Source of the DNA: Turnera subulata
Lineage: Eukaryota > Streptophyta > Magnoliopsida > Malpighiales > Passifloraceae
NCBI GenBank assembly: GCA_028386065.3
Contig: JAKUCV010004528.1
Coordinates: 109,780-173,779 of the forward strand
Direction: 5' to 3'
Length of the DNA stretch: 64,000 nucleotides
Both the position numbers and the translations under genes were made by a program. Below the pieces are notes generated by a model. The model was given only the letters and a program-made list of their open reading frames with translations, had not been told where the DNA came from and did not search any database. Shown in pieces: positions 23,701 to 34,261 of this stretch; the stretch's first letter is position 1, and the number at the start of each line of letters is the position of its first letter.

Positions 23701-24012
23701 AAAAGGAAAAGAAGAGAAGAAAGGAAGAAGACAAGGGCAAAGTCGTAATTTTCCGTCCCGAGTCCGAAAATATGACTTGGGCTCGGAAAATCCGATTAAT
23801 CCTCCTGAACGTCGTCCAAGTCTCGGAACTGGAAACCGAGGCTCGGTTAGTTAGGAAGAGACTCCCGAGCGCGGGAAAACTCTCGATTTTGAAAAAAAAA
23901 ACGACTCCCGATTTACCGTAATTAATTACCCAAGAGTAATTCAATAGCAAATCATGGTAAGACAATTTCTACAGTCCCGGTAAAAATAAAAAATTTTACC
24001 CGGGCTGTTACA
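20783..24012 (-). repeat. 5' LTR (right copy) of the Tekay-like element
   Basis: 3230 bp. Compared with the left LTR it has an extra partial duplication of the CACAGACAGGGAGCAGACCC block (about 21436-21515) and an extra segment of about 165 bp around 21617-21778. Elsewhere the two copies look nearly identical, including the GC-rich core at 22985-23470. Confidence 0.85.
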
Positions 24013-24017
24013 CAAGC

Positions 24018-25419
24018 TTTATAATGAATTCAATAAATAAAAGACTTAAATAAAATAAATAAACATGGGCTTTTATTAATTAGCCCAATAAAATTGAATA
24101 AACGAAAATCAAATGCAATGGGCCTTGTACGAGCCCAATCAAAATGTAAATTAAAGCAAGAAAATAAATATAATGGGCCTTTTCATAGCCCAATAAATAA
24201 CCAAAAATTAAAGGCAATGGGCCTTATACAAGCCCAAGCGAAATATAAATGAAATTAAAACAAGAAATTAAATGCAATGGGCCCTTTTAATAGCCCAATC
24301 GTAATTTAAATAAAAAAACATAAAATATGCTTACTCGATAAAAAGGTGGCTTTGCCGGCCAACAAAGAGATAAGGCGGCTTAGCCGGCCAACAAATGAAA
24401 CAAGGCGGCTTTGCCGGCCAACAAGAAGATAAGGCAGCTTAGCCGGCCAATATTTAATATTAAGCATATAAACAAATGCGGATTGAAAAAATTTAAAAAT
24501 GATTACCTTGGTTTCATGAAAATAATATAACATGATCACATAAGATTTACATAAATTGATATGCAAATGATATGTTGTACCGTAGATTAAAATACTAATC
24601 CGGCTCGGTTATGTCTCGGGTTAATATACCATTATCATAATCATTCACCATTTATTCAAAAATACTTACCATAGCATATATATATTTCCGGAATTATTTA
24701 TTTTATTTTTTTGTTAGATATGGGCCAGCCCATCAGAAATAGGCCAGCCCAGGACCAAACCCATCAACCCATCAGACCTCACTACCCAGCCAGGCGGATC
24801 CGGGTCGACCCGCGACCCACACACAGCCGGGTCATCTTACCTCGCGATATGCAGAGGTGACGACGGCGGCGCGCTGGCGAGAAGAGAGGCGCGGCGCAAG
24901 CAGCAGGCGACGGAGGGCGGCGCGAGCACGGGGAGAAAACGGGGACGGCGAGGCGTCAAGGTGCTGGGTGGCGTTGCGACAGGAGCGGCGGTCGTCGAGT
25001 AAAGAGGCGACCGGGTGAATCTGCTCGTCTGGTCGACTTTGTCCAAGCAGCGGCACGACCGTCCTGGCACGATGGCGACGAAGCAAGGAGGAGATGCGGC
25101 GGCTGCTGGTGCTGGTGCTGCAGGCGTCGGCGGCCGTTGCGTGCAGTTGAGGAGGCAGGGACTCGGGCGGCGCTCCGGCTTGCCTCCACTTTGCGGGCGG
25201 AAGGAGAAAGAGAAGTGGCAGAAGTGCCTTTGCGAGGCGGTGACTGCAGGTGCGGTGAGTGGAGGGTCTGGTGTGGCGTCGAGCTTGGTGTCGCGTGGCT
25301 GTCGGCGCGACGTGGGAGAGAATGAGGGAGGAGGGGCGGCGACGGTTCGTAACAGTGGCCGGCGAGCTGATGTTTGTTTCTTTCCTATAGTTGATTTCTC
25401 AGTTGGTTTGTTTCTTTCC
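24018..25419 (-). repeat. Diverged LTR-like segment between nested elements
   Basis: It has the same layout as the long LTRs: AT-rich with alternating AATGGGCC and AGCCCA motifs (24065-24300), a GGGCCAGCCCA / GGGTCGACCCG block (24720-24825), then a GC-rich purine-biased core (24840-25370). It is not alignable in detail to the 15352/20783 copies, so it is probably a fragment of a related element. ORFs in the core are composition-driven. It ends in TTTGTTTCTTTCCTATAG, repeated twice just before the Copia LTR copy at 25420. Confidence 0.45.
24343..24450. repeat. Tandem repeat, ~29-bp unit, 4 copies
   Basis: AAGGCGGCTTTGCCGGCCAA and variants start at 24343, 24372, 24402 and 24431. The GGCNGCTTNGCCGGCC core is partly palindromic. 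Confidence 0.85.
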
Positions 25420-25630
25420 TATAGAGTAATTATATGAAGAAAATTGTTGATGAAGAAAGAAAGAAGATGAAGAGGAGAAGAAGAAAGGCAAAATGCAGCC
25501 TTGCTCGGTTGTATATTTTCACTCACAATTACTCTGTGTATATTACATAGTATATGGAAGAAAAAAAAGAGGGGAAGATGGACCAAGTTTGGTAGGTAGA
25601 CATCCACAATAAAACACATGTTTTACAACA
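25420..25630 (-). repeat. 5' LTR copy of the decayed Copia, inner end lost
   Basis: 211 bp, nearly identical to 10690-10901. Its outer end TTTTACAACA is followed by TTTAC, the same 5 bp that precede the left LTR. The inner edge lacks a primer-binding site and instead abuts the TTTCTTTCCTATAG duplication, so a deletion or recombination removed the junction. Confidence 0.6.
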
Positions 25631-25686
25631 TTTACACATAATTTGGCCCCCTAACTTTTTATTCTTGATCCGCCCCTGCTTGCCAT

Positions 25687-27052
25687 GACACATAAACAAA
25701 GGAGTATATATGACCACGACGATGCAGACAACAAGTCCTCTCATTTTCAGTGGACGTGAAAGCTAGTTTAGATACTCAAAACTCTAATCTCTTCCTTCAA
25801 ATTGTCATTTTCTCTATAACTCTTTTTTTCATGGAAATCGACTGCCTCTCCCGATTCTGTAAACTAATCAATTAATTTGTAAGATGGGTGAGATGGAGAG
25901 GATGATGATAGGTATTCATAATTGAAAAACACGATTGGAACTCACCAAAAAGATTCCGTCGGGGTTCCAAACGCAGCATAAAAAGACATAAAAGCCATCA
26001 GCATTTTGGACTTGTCTATCGAGACAACATTAATTAATATGACAGTTGAGGGACAACAACAATAAAAAAAATATTAATGTGTGGCGACGCTAATTGAATG
26101 TTTAATTTTTTTGTTTATTCATAACAGTTAGAATATATTCTTTTAGAAAATATTGTCATTAAAAGATCTGTTGGAGAGGTGTGAAGGAATCTCATCTATA
26201 TAATTTTGTTTTGTCGGCGGCGCCAACGTGGTGTGAAATTTGTTAAAATTTTTAGGAAATTTCTTAACGAATCTCTTCCTCTTTTTTACCTGTTAATCAC
26301 TTGTGGGATAGAGCAATAACTTCAATTGGTGGTGATTAGATTGCAACTACTACTATGCTTCATAAAATACCGAAAGCAAGCATATATAACACGGGTGTAA
26401 ATGAGCTGAGCTATTTGTGAGCAACTCAAATTCGACTTGGTGATTACTCGAATTCGACTTGAACTTACCAAACTCAAGTCGAGCTTTGTGATGAAACGAG
26501 CCGAGTTCGAACTTGGCATTCTCAACTGGTGAAAAGTTTGCAAGCTTTATCGAGCTTTAGCAATTTTATAAGAGTTAGGCCTATTTTCTTAAGGTGTATG
26601 TCTTTGGCATATTATGTACTTGGGCTAAATTATTTACTCAAAGCCAGCTTATTATCCAAGTCCAACTTAAACTTTAAAATAAAAAATTTAAAAATTTGCT
26701 AAATTATTAAACCTAGTCGATAACGTTTTTGGACAAAGTAAAATTAAAAGATGCCAGGTTTCTAAACCTAATCAACAACTATCCACTATAAAGAAAATTG
26801 TCTCCACAAGATCTCCTAGCTCTTATCGCCGTCTTCAGCCCTTCTTTAGTTGCTCCCCCAAGTTAGTCCTCTACCCCTTCCTTAATTCTTCTTCTCCCCT
26901 CCCCTCCCCTCTACGTCCTCCCTCTCCATTGCAAGTTACCCATCCCTCAAATGTTCTGTCCTTTACTGATGGCTTCCTCAAGTGCAAACCAATTAGTTAG
27001 CCACTGAAACACATATATATACTGCTTTACATACTCTTCCAGCCTGTAGGAT
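25687..27052 (+). promoter_or_regulatory. Upstream region of BAHD pseudogene 1
   Basis: Blocks such as AACAAGTCCTC, CAGTGGACGT, AAACGCAGCA and TATCGAGACAACATTAA are shared with 45040-45600, the region upstream of the intact BAHD gene, so it is the paralogous promoter side. TATA-like sequences lie at 26790 (TATAAAG) and 27011 (CATATATATA). The leader TACATACTCTTCC..CTGTAGGATATGG is conserved with 46540-46559 joined to 51422. No other gene seen. Confidence 0.55.
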
Positions 27053-27600
27053 ATGGTACCCATAGTCCATTTCAATTCCACTAGCCTGGTGAAACCATCA
27101 ACTGATCCATCTAATGGCTCCCTTCCAAGGAGGATAGAGTTTACGCCAATGGACCTTCAACGTCTTGCCATAGATTACATCCAGTTCGGCCTTCTTTTCA
27201 ACAAACCAACACCAAAACAACTGGAAGAAGATCTTATAGGAAACAATGTAATTGACCATCTCAAGGATTCCCTCTCCCGCACACTTGAGATCTTCACACC
27301 CTTGGCAGGTCGTCTTGCCATCACCGAACACCAAGACAACAAGACAATGTCTTTCCACTTGGACTGCAATAAAGGTGATGGCGCCCTGTTTGTTGATGCA
27401 GCTGCTCCTGGTGTTACCGTGGCTCAAATACTGGAGGCTTCCTGTGTTCCTGAGGTAGTCTATTCCTTGTTGCCAATGGAGGGAGTCCGTAACTTTTTGA
27501 AGGAGTTTCCAAGCCATTGCTCGCAGTCCAAGTGACCGAGCTCCTTGACGGCCTTTTCATTGGTATTGCTATGAATCACATCATTGCTGATGGTATGGCT

Positions 27601-28363
27601 TGTTGGAATGTAAGTGTGAATGGTGAATCCCACATCGGAGAGAAAGAGGCCAAGTGAGTAACATATAAGTGAAGTGGACCCATGTACCCAATACCTTGTG
27701 GTTTTGGGTTACAGAGTGGTGTCCTGGTCACGCGTATGGAACTTACTTGGGCCTCGCGTATTGTCTCCCCGGTTTGCGGGCGACTCCTGGTTCTCAACAC
27801 GTGGTAGCGGAGCCGATAGTTCGGCTGGGACGGAATGGTTTGCGACATGGTGATGCTCCCGTGGTTGTTGCCCCCATGTGGAACAAAGAGCGGTTGGGCT
27901 CTTGGACCAAGCTCGGTTGGAGTTGTAAGGCGTGGCTCCCGATAAGAGTGGTATTGGCAGACTCAAACTTCTGAGTGGCTTTCTGGTCTGGGCCTAAGTG
28001 AAGTTTAGCTCTTGGAGCATCGACAGACGCGTGCTTCTGGAACGAGCTTGATGGCAGAGTGGGCTCTTGGTGATGTTGCGGAAAGTTTTCGAAATGTTTC
28101 CGTTGAAGGGGGAGTAGGCCCGATGATGTCTGATGTGGAAGAGTCTCACACTTGAGGGGGAGATTGTTGGAATGTAAGTGTGAGTGGTGAATCCCACATC
28201 GGAGAGAAAGATGCCAAGTGAGTAACATATAAGTGAAGTGGACCCATGTACCCAACACCTTGAGGTTTTGGGTTACAGAGTGGTGTCCTGGTCATGAGTA
28301 TGGAACTCACTTGGGCCTCGCGTATTGTCTCCCCGGTTTTCGGGCGACTCTCGGTTCTCAACA
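27601..28363 (+). mobile_element. TRIM-like element (763 bp)
   Basis: Two 199-bp LTRs (27601-27799 and 28165-28363) start TGTTGGAATGTAAG and end TTCTCAACA. TGGTAGCGGAGCC (27802-27814) follows the first, and a polypurine tract CTTGAGGGGGAGA (28151-28163) precedes the second. The interior of 365 bp has no coding capacity. This is the structure of a terminal-repeat retrotransposon in miniature. It is intact on the left but has no matching target duplication on its right (CGAGT versus TGGCT), because a Copia fragment follows directly. Confidence 0.8.
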
Positions 28364-29909
28364 CGAGTTTCAGCTCTCTGTATGCATTAAAACTCTCAGG
28401 TTCTTTCACATCTTCTACAACAGCAGCATTGGCATACTTGGGTTTCGGCTTCTTAGGTCTTACCGACCTTCTCGGTTGAGCTGGTGGTTTAGCTGCAACT
28501 AACTCGCCTTCTTCACTTGACTCACTATCTCTACTTGGCTCACCTTCTCCATGCTCTGCTGCACTCAGCTCGCCTCCTCCACTCGGCTTGCTATCTCCAC
28601 TTGGCTCACCTTCTTCATGCTCTGTTGCATTTAGCTCGCCTCCTCCACTCGGCTCGCTATCTCTACTTGGCTCACCTTCTTCATGCGGCCTAACTCCTTT
28701 ATTTGGCCTTTGGTGCACACCTTTTCGCCAAGGACTTTGAGCTACAACTACACCATCTTCACCATCTTCTAAAACTTCAGCTTCTTTAAAACTTAGCTGA
28801 ACTTGAGAAGACTTCACTGTCTCTTTCAGATTATCTGAATCTAGCAGTGGTTTCTTGTCTGAGGACCACCATACAGATGCCTCATCGAATACTACATCAT
28901 CTTCATCATTTGAACAACCTGAATCAAGAGTCCAGTCATTCTTATAATCGATTTGATTATGTGTTGTTGCCGTAAATGCAAACTCTTCATCTTCTGCAGC
29001 AAACAATGCTTCAGCATCCCATTCTTCTTCATCTTTGAATGTGGCAGCATTGCTTTCCATGGCTATGTTCTTAGACCAACAATCCTTCGCCATGTGTCCC
29101 TTCTTGTTACAGTTGAAACACTTTCCTTCGAACCTCCTTCCATTGGAATAGTTCTTCAAGCCTCCTTCACGAGTGCTCGTCTCACCATGATGACTTTGAA
29201 ACGTGTCCCCATTCTTCTTGGATCCACCACCTTCATGCTACTTGGAATTCCACTTGCTCTTCTTTGCATAGAGTGCCTCTTCTTTATTCTTTAACGAGAC
29301 TCCTCCCATTTGCTTAGCTAAGTCTTCTTGACCGGCTAGCAAATTCTCAAACTCCTCAAGTGATGGCTGTTTTGGCCAGCCTTGTACAGCAGCAATAAAG
29401 CTTCTAAATTCTGGCCTTAAACCATGGATAAGAATTCTCTTCATCCTGGAATCGCCGATAGACGCTTCTGGATCGAACTTCGAAATCTCACGGCACAAGA
29501 ACTTCACTTTGTGTAAATATTGTGCTATTGTCATGTTGCCTTGTGTCACAGACAATAACTCGTTCTCTAAAAGTTGAAGCTTCATATCATTCTTTTTAGA
29601 GAATCGAGTGACAAGTGTATCCCAAGCTTTTTTCGGAGTTTCAGTTTTCTGTATGCATTGTAGCATTTCCTTTCCCACTGTTGTCTTCAAAGCGAACATA
29701 GCCTTGCCCACTTTAATCTTCCACTTTCGTAACTCTCCGTTTGCATCTGCAGGTTGTGCTACCTCGGCACCGTTGACCACTTCCCACAGATCTTGTCCTT
29801 GCAAGTAGGACATCATGCAGGTTGACCACGTACTATAGTTGTTGTTGTTGAGCTTCTCCATTGCGCCGATAACTTGAAGGTCGGTCATTGTATCGACAAA
29901 GATTCTCAC
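28364..29909 (-). pseudogene. Copia gag-protease fragment, inverted, integrase deleted
   Basis: On the minus strand, the ORF 29909-29238 is a Copia Gag (UBN2-like: YSTWSTCMMSYLQGQDLW, then LLSVTQGNMTIAQYLHKVK and LIHGLRPEFRSF). The ORF 29159-28146 continues with the CCHC knuckle [14 protein letters not shown] and the protease DSG (WTLDSGCSN). The sequence then jumps directly to an acidic segment ([11 protein letters not shown] and [17 protein letters not shown] repeats) that normally lies after integrase. The whole integrase is missing. The ORF finally runs antisense into the TRIM. Only the first half of an element is present here; the second half is in the opposite orientation from 30461. 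Confidence 0.75.
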
Positions 29910-29944
29910 AAAACACCGCTACGTGATCTCCCAAAGAAGGACCT

Positions 29945-29956
29945 GCTCCGCTACCA
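29945..29956 (-). other. Primer-binding site of the inverted Copia fragment
   Basis: TGGTAGCGGAGC on the minus strand, 3 bp from the LTR end TTTATTCAACA at 29960. Same variant as in the TRIM, Tekay-like, Ale-like and Tnt1-like elements. Confidence 0.7.
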
Positions 29957-29959
29957 GAT

Positions 29960-30460
29960 TGTTGAATAAAGTTCTGTTATCACAACGTGAACAATGCGCA
30001 GCACTAAGCACTAACCTTTCACACTACCAACCTCGCCACACAGGCAGACTGTGCTGAGACTAAGCAAGACTAACTCGCACAGACAGGATGCGCAGTACCC
30101 GAGTTGGGTAAGATAGAAAAATCACGAACACTAACAAGACAACAATTTAGAATAGAGAGAATACACTCTCAGAACACTCAGAGAGAAATACTAGAGAGAA
30201 AAGCTTGAATGTTATAGAGAAATGCTAGAAAGCTTGGGATGCATTTTCCATTAGAAAGCAATGCCTTTATATAGGCTACAGAAATAACCACTTAAGCTAG
30301 AAAGTAAGAAACTAACAACATCCTGTAGAGATAAAGATAACTAAAACCTAATCTAGATAATTAAGTTCTAATCTAGATAAATAACTAGAAAGGATAACTA
30401 AGAAAGATAATTAATATCTAATCTAGAAAATTAAGTGGAAAATTAATCCACCCACTCTCC
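29960..30460 (-). repeat. 5' LTR of the Copia fragment, inverted and truncated
   Basis: It is the reverse complement of the LTR at 32318-32869 (CAACGTGAACAATGCGCAG, ACTCGGGTACTGCGCATCC, AAAGGCATTGCTTTCTA), ending at 30460 where the first ~50 bp of the LTR are missing. It abuts plus-strand internal Copia sequence at the join CTCTCC|AAAGGCC. Confidence 0.8.
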
Positions 30461-32323
30461 AAAGGCCAAATAAAGAAGTTAGCCCGCATGAAGAAGGTGA
30501 GCCAAGTAGAGATAGCGAGCCGAGTGGAGGAGGCGAGCTAAATGCAACAGAGCATGAAGAAGGTGAGCCAAGTGGAGATAGCGAGCCGAGTGGAGGAGGC
30601 AAGCTGAGTGGAGCAGAGCATGGAGAAGGTGAGCCAAGTGGAGATAGTGAATCAAGTGAAGAAGGCGAGTTAGTTGCAGCTGAACCGCCAGCTCAACCGA
30701 GAAGGTCGGTAAGACCTAAGAAGCCGAATCCCAAGTAAGCCAATGCTGCTGTTGTAGAAGATGTGAAAGAACCTGAGAGTTTTGAAGAAGCATCTTTGAG
30801 CTCAAGATGGATTAAAGCTATGGAAGAGAATCTTGCAGCATTGGAACATAACCAGACTTGGGAGCTTGTGCCACTGCCAAGAGAAGTAAAGCCTATTTCT
30901 TGCAAATGGGTTTACTAGATAAAGCGTTGCACAGATGGGTCGATTGAGAGGTATAAGGCTCGTTTGGTAGCTCGAGGATTCTCTCAACAGCATGGACTAG
31001 ATTACGATGAAACGTTTAGTCCAGTCGCAAAGCTTACAACTGTGCGAGTTCTACTGGCACTTGCAGCTAGTAAGAACTGGAACCTGTGGCAGATGGACGT
31101 GAAGAATGCATTTTTGCATGGGGAGCTGGATCGGGAGATCTACATGGATCAACCAAAGGTTTTCGAGAGTCAAGATCATCCCGAGTATGTATGTAAACTC
31201 CGGAAGGCCCTCTATGGACTAAAACAAGCACCAAGGGCCTGGTATGGCAATTGTTGAGTTTTTAGTCCAGGGTGATTATGCTGTGACAACTGTAGACTCT
31301 AGCCTGTTTGTTAAAGCTAGTGGAGGGAAGTTAGCTATAGTGCTAGTCTATGTGGATGATTTAATCCTCACAGGATATAGTAAAGAAGAGATTCTCCACA
31401 CAAAGCAGAATTTGTCAGTTCGCTTCCAGATAAAAGAGCTTGGACAACTTAAGCACTTTCTTGGTCTTGAAATTGACCGTACACAAGAAAGTATCTTTCT
31501 TCATCAGCAGAAATATTGCAAAGATTTGCTGAAGAAATTTGGAATGCACGATTGTAAACCAATATCGACACCTATGGAGCCAAACGCCAAATTATGTGCT
31601 CATGAAGGAAAAGATTTGGAAGATGCAACGATGTATCGTCAATTAGTGGGTAGTTTGATATATCTGGCTCAAACAAGACCAGACATCTCCTATGCGGTCG
31701 GTGTGATGAGTCGGTATATGCAAAACCCAAAGAAGCCTGATTTGGAAGCAGTCAGAAGAATCTTGAGATATGTCAAAGGTACACTTGACAACGGAATTCT
31801 ATACAAGAAAGGTAAAAACTGCAGATTAGTTGGCTACTGTGATGTTAACTATGCAGGCGATCATGATACTCGACGTTCAACTACTGGGTATGTTTTTAAA
31901 CTTGGGTCTGGAGCAGTTTCTTGGTGCAGTAAAAGACAACCAACAGTGTCTTTATCCACAACAAAAGCAGAGTATCGAGCTGCAACAATGGCAGCTCAGG
32001 AGAGCACTTGGCTTGTGCAGTTGTTGAAGGGTTTGCATCAGTAAACTGATTATGCAGTTTCTTTGTATTGTGATAATCAATCAGCAATACGTTTGGCTGA
32101 GAATCCCGTGTTTCATGCAAGGACTAAACACGTGGAAGTTCATTATCACTTTATCAGGGAAAAAGTCCTTGAAGAAGAAGTGGAGCTGAGGCAGGTGAAG
32201 AGTACTGAAGATCAAGTGGCAGATGTATTCACAAAAGGCTTGAGTGGAAACAAGTTTGAATACTTCTGTCATCAGCTTTGCATGGTGGAAAGAGCGGAAG
32301 TTGGTGTTGAGGGGGAGTGTTAA
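30461..32323 (+). pseudogene. Copia pol 3' half (RT and RNase H), plus strand
   Basis: It starts inside the same EEGEPS-type acidic segment that is inverted at 28720-28380, so about 330 bp are present twice head-to-head. RT motifs follow: [20 protein letters not shown] (30958), [25 protein letters not shown] and [12 protein letters not shown] with the catalytic YVDD (31349). Then comes Copia RNase [40 protein letters not shown], and TKHVEVHYHFIREKV. Lesions: stops near 30737 and 30916, a frameshift or small deletion at 31253 and a TAA at 32042. Confidence 0.85.
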
Positions 32324-32869
32324 ATATCCAACACCAATTGGATAGCTTTAGTTGTTACCTAATCTAGTGGAGATTGGGTGGATTAGTTTTCCATTTAATT
32401 TTTTAGATTAGATATTAATTATCTTTCTTAGTTATCCTTTCTAGTTATTTATCTAGATTAGAATTTAATTATCTAGATTAGGTTTTAGTTATCTTTATCT
32501 CTACAGGATATTTTTAGTTTCCTATTTTCTAGCTTAAGTGGTTATTTCTGTAGCCTATATAAAGGCATTGCTTTCTAATAGAAAATGCATCCCAAGCTTT
32601 CTAGTATTTCTCTATAGCATTCCAGATTTTCTCTCTAGTATTTCTCTCTGAGTGTTCTGAAAGTGTATTCTCTCTACTCTAAATTGTTGTCTTGTTAGTG
32701 TTCGTGAGTTTTCTATCTTACCCAACTCGGGTACTGCGCATCCTGCCTGTGCGAGTTAGTCTTGCTTAGTCTCAGCACAGTCTGCCTGTGTGGCGAGGTT
32801 GGAAGTGTGAACGGTTAGTGCTTAGTGTTGCGCATTATTCACGTTGTGATAACGGAACTTTATTCAACA
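32318..32869 (+). repeat. 3' LTR of the Copia fragment (552 bp)
   Basis: Starts TGTTAAATATCC after a polypurine tract GTTGAGGGGGAG (32306-32317) and ends TTATTCAACA. TGGCT follows at 32870. GCCTATATAAAGGC near 32555 is a likely TATA box. Repeated ATCTAGATTAG-type motifs fill 32440-32490. Confidence 0.85.
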
Positions 32870-33744
32870 TGGCTTTCTGGAATTTTGCTAATACTTGGTC
32901 AGAAATTTCTAGGTCATTATCTTCTGCAGGAGAAGAACCATCACAATCTATTCCTGTTATCGAACAATATCGCCACCTTGATGGCATCGAGCAACCCATT
33001 CGGATTCCTGATTTTGTGTACCAGGAAATAATTGGTGATCAAGGCAGGCCTTCTAATTCGCCGTTAGGGAAGGTCAGGCTTTTCCATTTCACAAAGGGAA
33101 GCATTGCGGCTCTTAAAGCAAAAGCCAATGCTGAGATTGGCAACTCAGCAGCTTCAAACGCATCAATCTCATCCCTTCAAGTAATTCTCGCCCATTTCTG
33201 GCGTTCCATAACCCGTATCAAACTGCTTGAAGCAGTAGCGGATACAGAAGAAGAAACCCATTGCAGGGTAATAATGAACGTGAGGCACAGACTCCGGCCA
33301 CCCTTGCCTGACGAGTATTTCAGAAACGCCATCATCGGAGTGCCGACAACTGCAAGATCAGGTGAGTTGGTGGAGCATGGGCTAGACTGGGCCACACTAC
33401 AGAATAACAAGATGATTGCTCGACAAACAGAAGAAGAAATCAAGAGGAAATTGAAGGCTTGGGTGGAGAAACCCTAGGCACCAAAACTTGTGGGTGGTGG
33501 TCTGGTGGTTGGAGGCTCACCTCGGTTCAATGTCTATGGTAATGATTTTGGGTGGGGCAAGCCAATCACAGTGCGAGGCGGACGCGAAAAGCTTTTGGAT
33601 TGTTTAATTTTCTCACATTCTGGAGCTGGAGAGGACGGAAGTGTGGACATTCATGCTTGCCTCAGTCCTGAGATGCTACTCGCCATGGAAAATGATTCAG
33701 AGTTCATCACAGCTTTATCTACAGAAAATCATACAAGTTCATGA

Positions 33745-34261
33745 CAGCTTCTCAGTGGGTTGCATGTTCATACAATTACTTTTGTCATTTCTGGATATGT
33801 TCTAGCTCGGACCAATATTAATTAATAACGTACTTGTGGATTTTATATTGGCTGAGGTGTGGCTTTTTCAAGATTTCGTTTGTGAATATAACATTTTTAA
33901 TTAACCGCTTTAGTGGTATAGTTTTTTCACATGATTGTACTGTTAATGATTTGTTTTTAGCCCGTGTCCATATGAATTTCCACCATGAATGACAAGCTAA
34001 ATGCGGGAAGATTATAGCTAGGATAACCAGTAGACGTGATATCCAATTACTCATGGAAGAATTCTATAATATCACAGAAAGATTGTTTAAAAGTTCGTGT
34101 AACTCCGCATCCAACATATATATCCAAGGTATGCAATCCCTCAAGCGGATATACGTCTATTCTTATCATCACTTGATTTAGGATCGATAAAGATGCAAGG
34201 AATGGTTTACACATACATATTGAGAGATGCGATTACCTGTTTCTTTGTATTTGTGTATATA
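33745..34261 (+). other. 3' flank of BAHD pseudogene 1
   Basis: Shares TTTCTGGATAT, TCTAGCTCGGACCAATA, GTGAATATAACATTTTT and CCACCATGAATGACA with 44130-44300, downstream of the BAHD stub. No gene seen; it is conserved as part of the duplicated unit. Confidence 0.6.

Larger units (their letters stand above)
15352..24012 (-). mobile_element. Non-autonomous Tekay-like Gypsy element with ~3 kb LTRs (LARD-like)
   Basis: Two direct copies (15352-18380, 3029 bp; 20783-24012, 3230 bp) enclose a 2402-bp interior, and CAAGC is duplicated at 15347-15351 and 24013-24017. On the minus strand the element starts TGTAACAGCCCGGG and ends GGGGCGCTTCA. Its interior begins with TGGTAGCGGAGC (20779-20768) and ends with a polypurine tract AAGGGGGGAGAA (18392-18381) preceded by ATTTCGGGGACGAAATTC. 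That boundary is a hallmark of plant Tekay/Del chromoviruses. No gag or pol was recognised, so mobilisation would need proteins in trans. The LTRs differ mainly by two indels in the right copy (about 60 bp and about 165 bp). Point differences look few, suggesting a recent insertion. Confidence 0.85.
10393..25678. mobile_element. hAT-like non-autonomous element holding a nest of LTR elements
   Basis: The left end CAAGAGCGGATATAGGAGG at 10393 and the right end (reverse complement of ..GATCCGCCCCTG at 25678) form a weak inverted repeat around the GCGGAT motif common in plant hAT-like elements. They are flanked by CCTGCCAT (10385-10392) and CTTGCCAT (25679-25686), 7 of 8 bases identical. The element's own sequence is only about 340 bp (10393-10680 and 25636-25678); the rest is inserted LTR elements. 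The right flank continues into the BAHD upstream region, whose paralog at about 45020 has no such insertion. Confidence 0.45.
27053..33744 (+). pseudogene. BAHD acyltransferase pseudogene 1, split by a composite retroelement
   Basis: The N-terminal part (27053-27600) and C-terminal part (32870-33744) together match the intact paralog at 51424. BAHD enzymes transfer acyl groups from acyl-CoA to alcohols or amines in the cytosol. The catalytic HIIADG motif is intact at 27577-27594 and DFGWG at 33544-33558. Three lesions inactivate it. A +2 frameshift lies near 27494 (two extra bases in a CTTTTT run). A 5269-bp insertion falls after ADGMA, with TGGCT duplicated at 27596-27600 and 32870-32874. 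A TAG at 33475 replaces the Gln of the PQAPK segment, next to a small deletion. Similarity of residues 1-145 and of the C-terminal half to the intact copy is high, so inactivation may be fairly recent. Confidence 0.9.

Noticed and set aside
24343..24450. Possible satellite or regulatory array
   Set aside because: Only four copies of a 29-bp unit inside LTR-like sequence; not enough to call a satellite or binding-site array.
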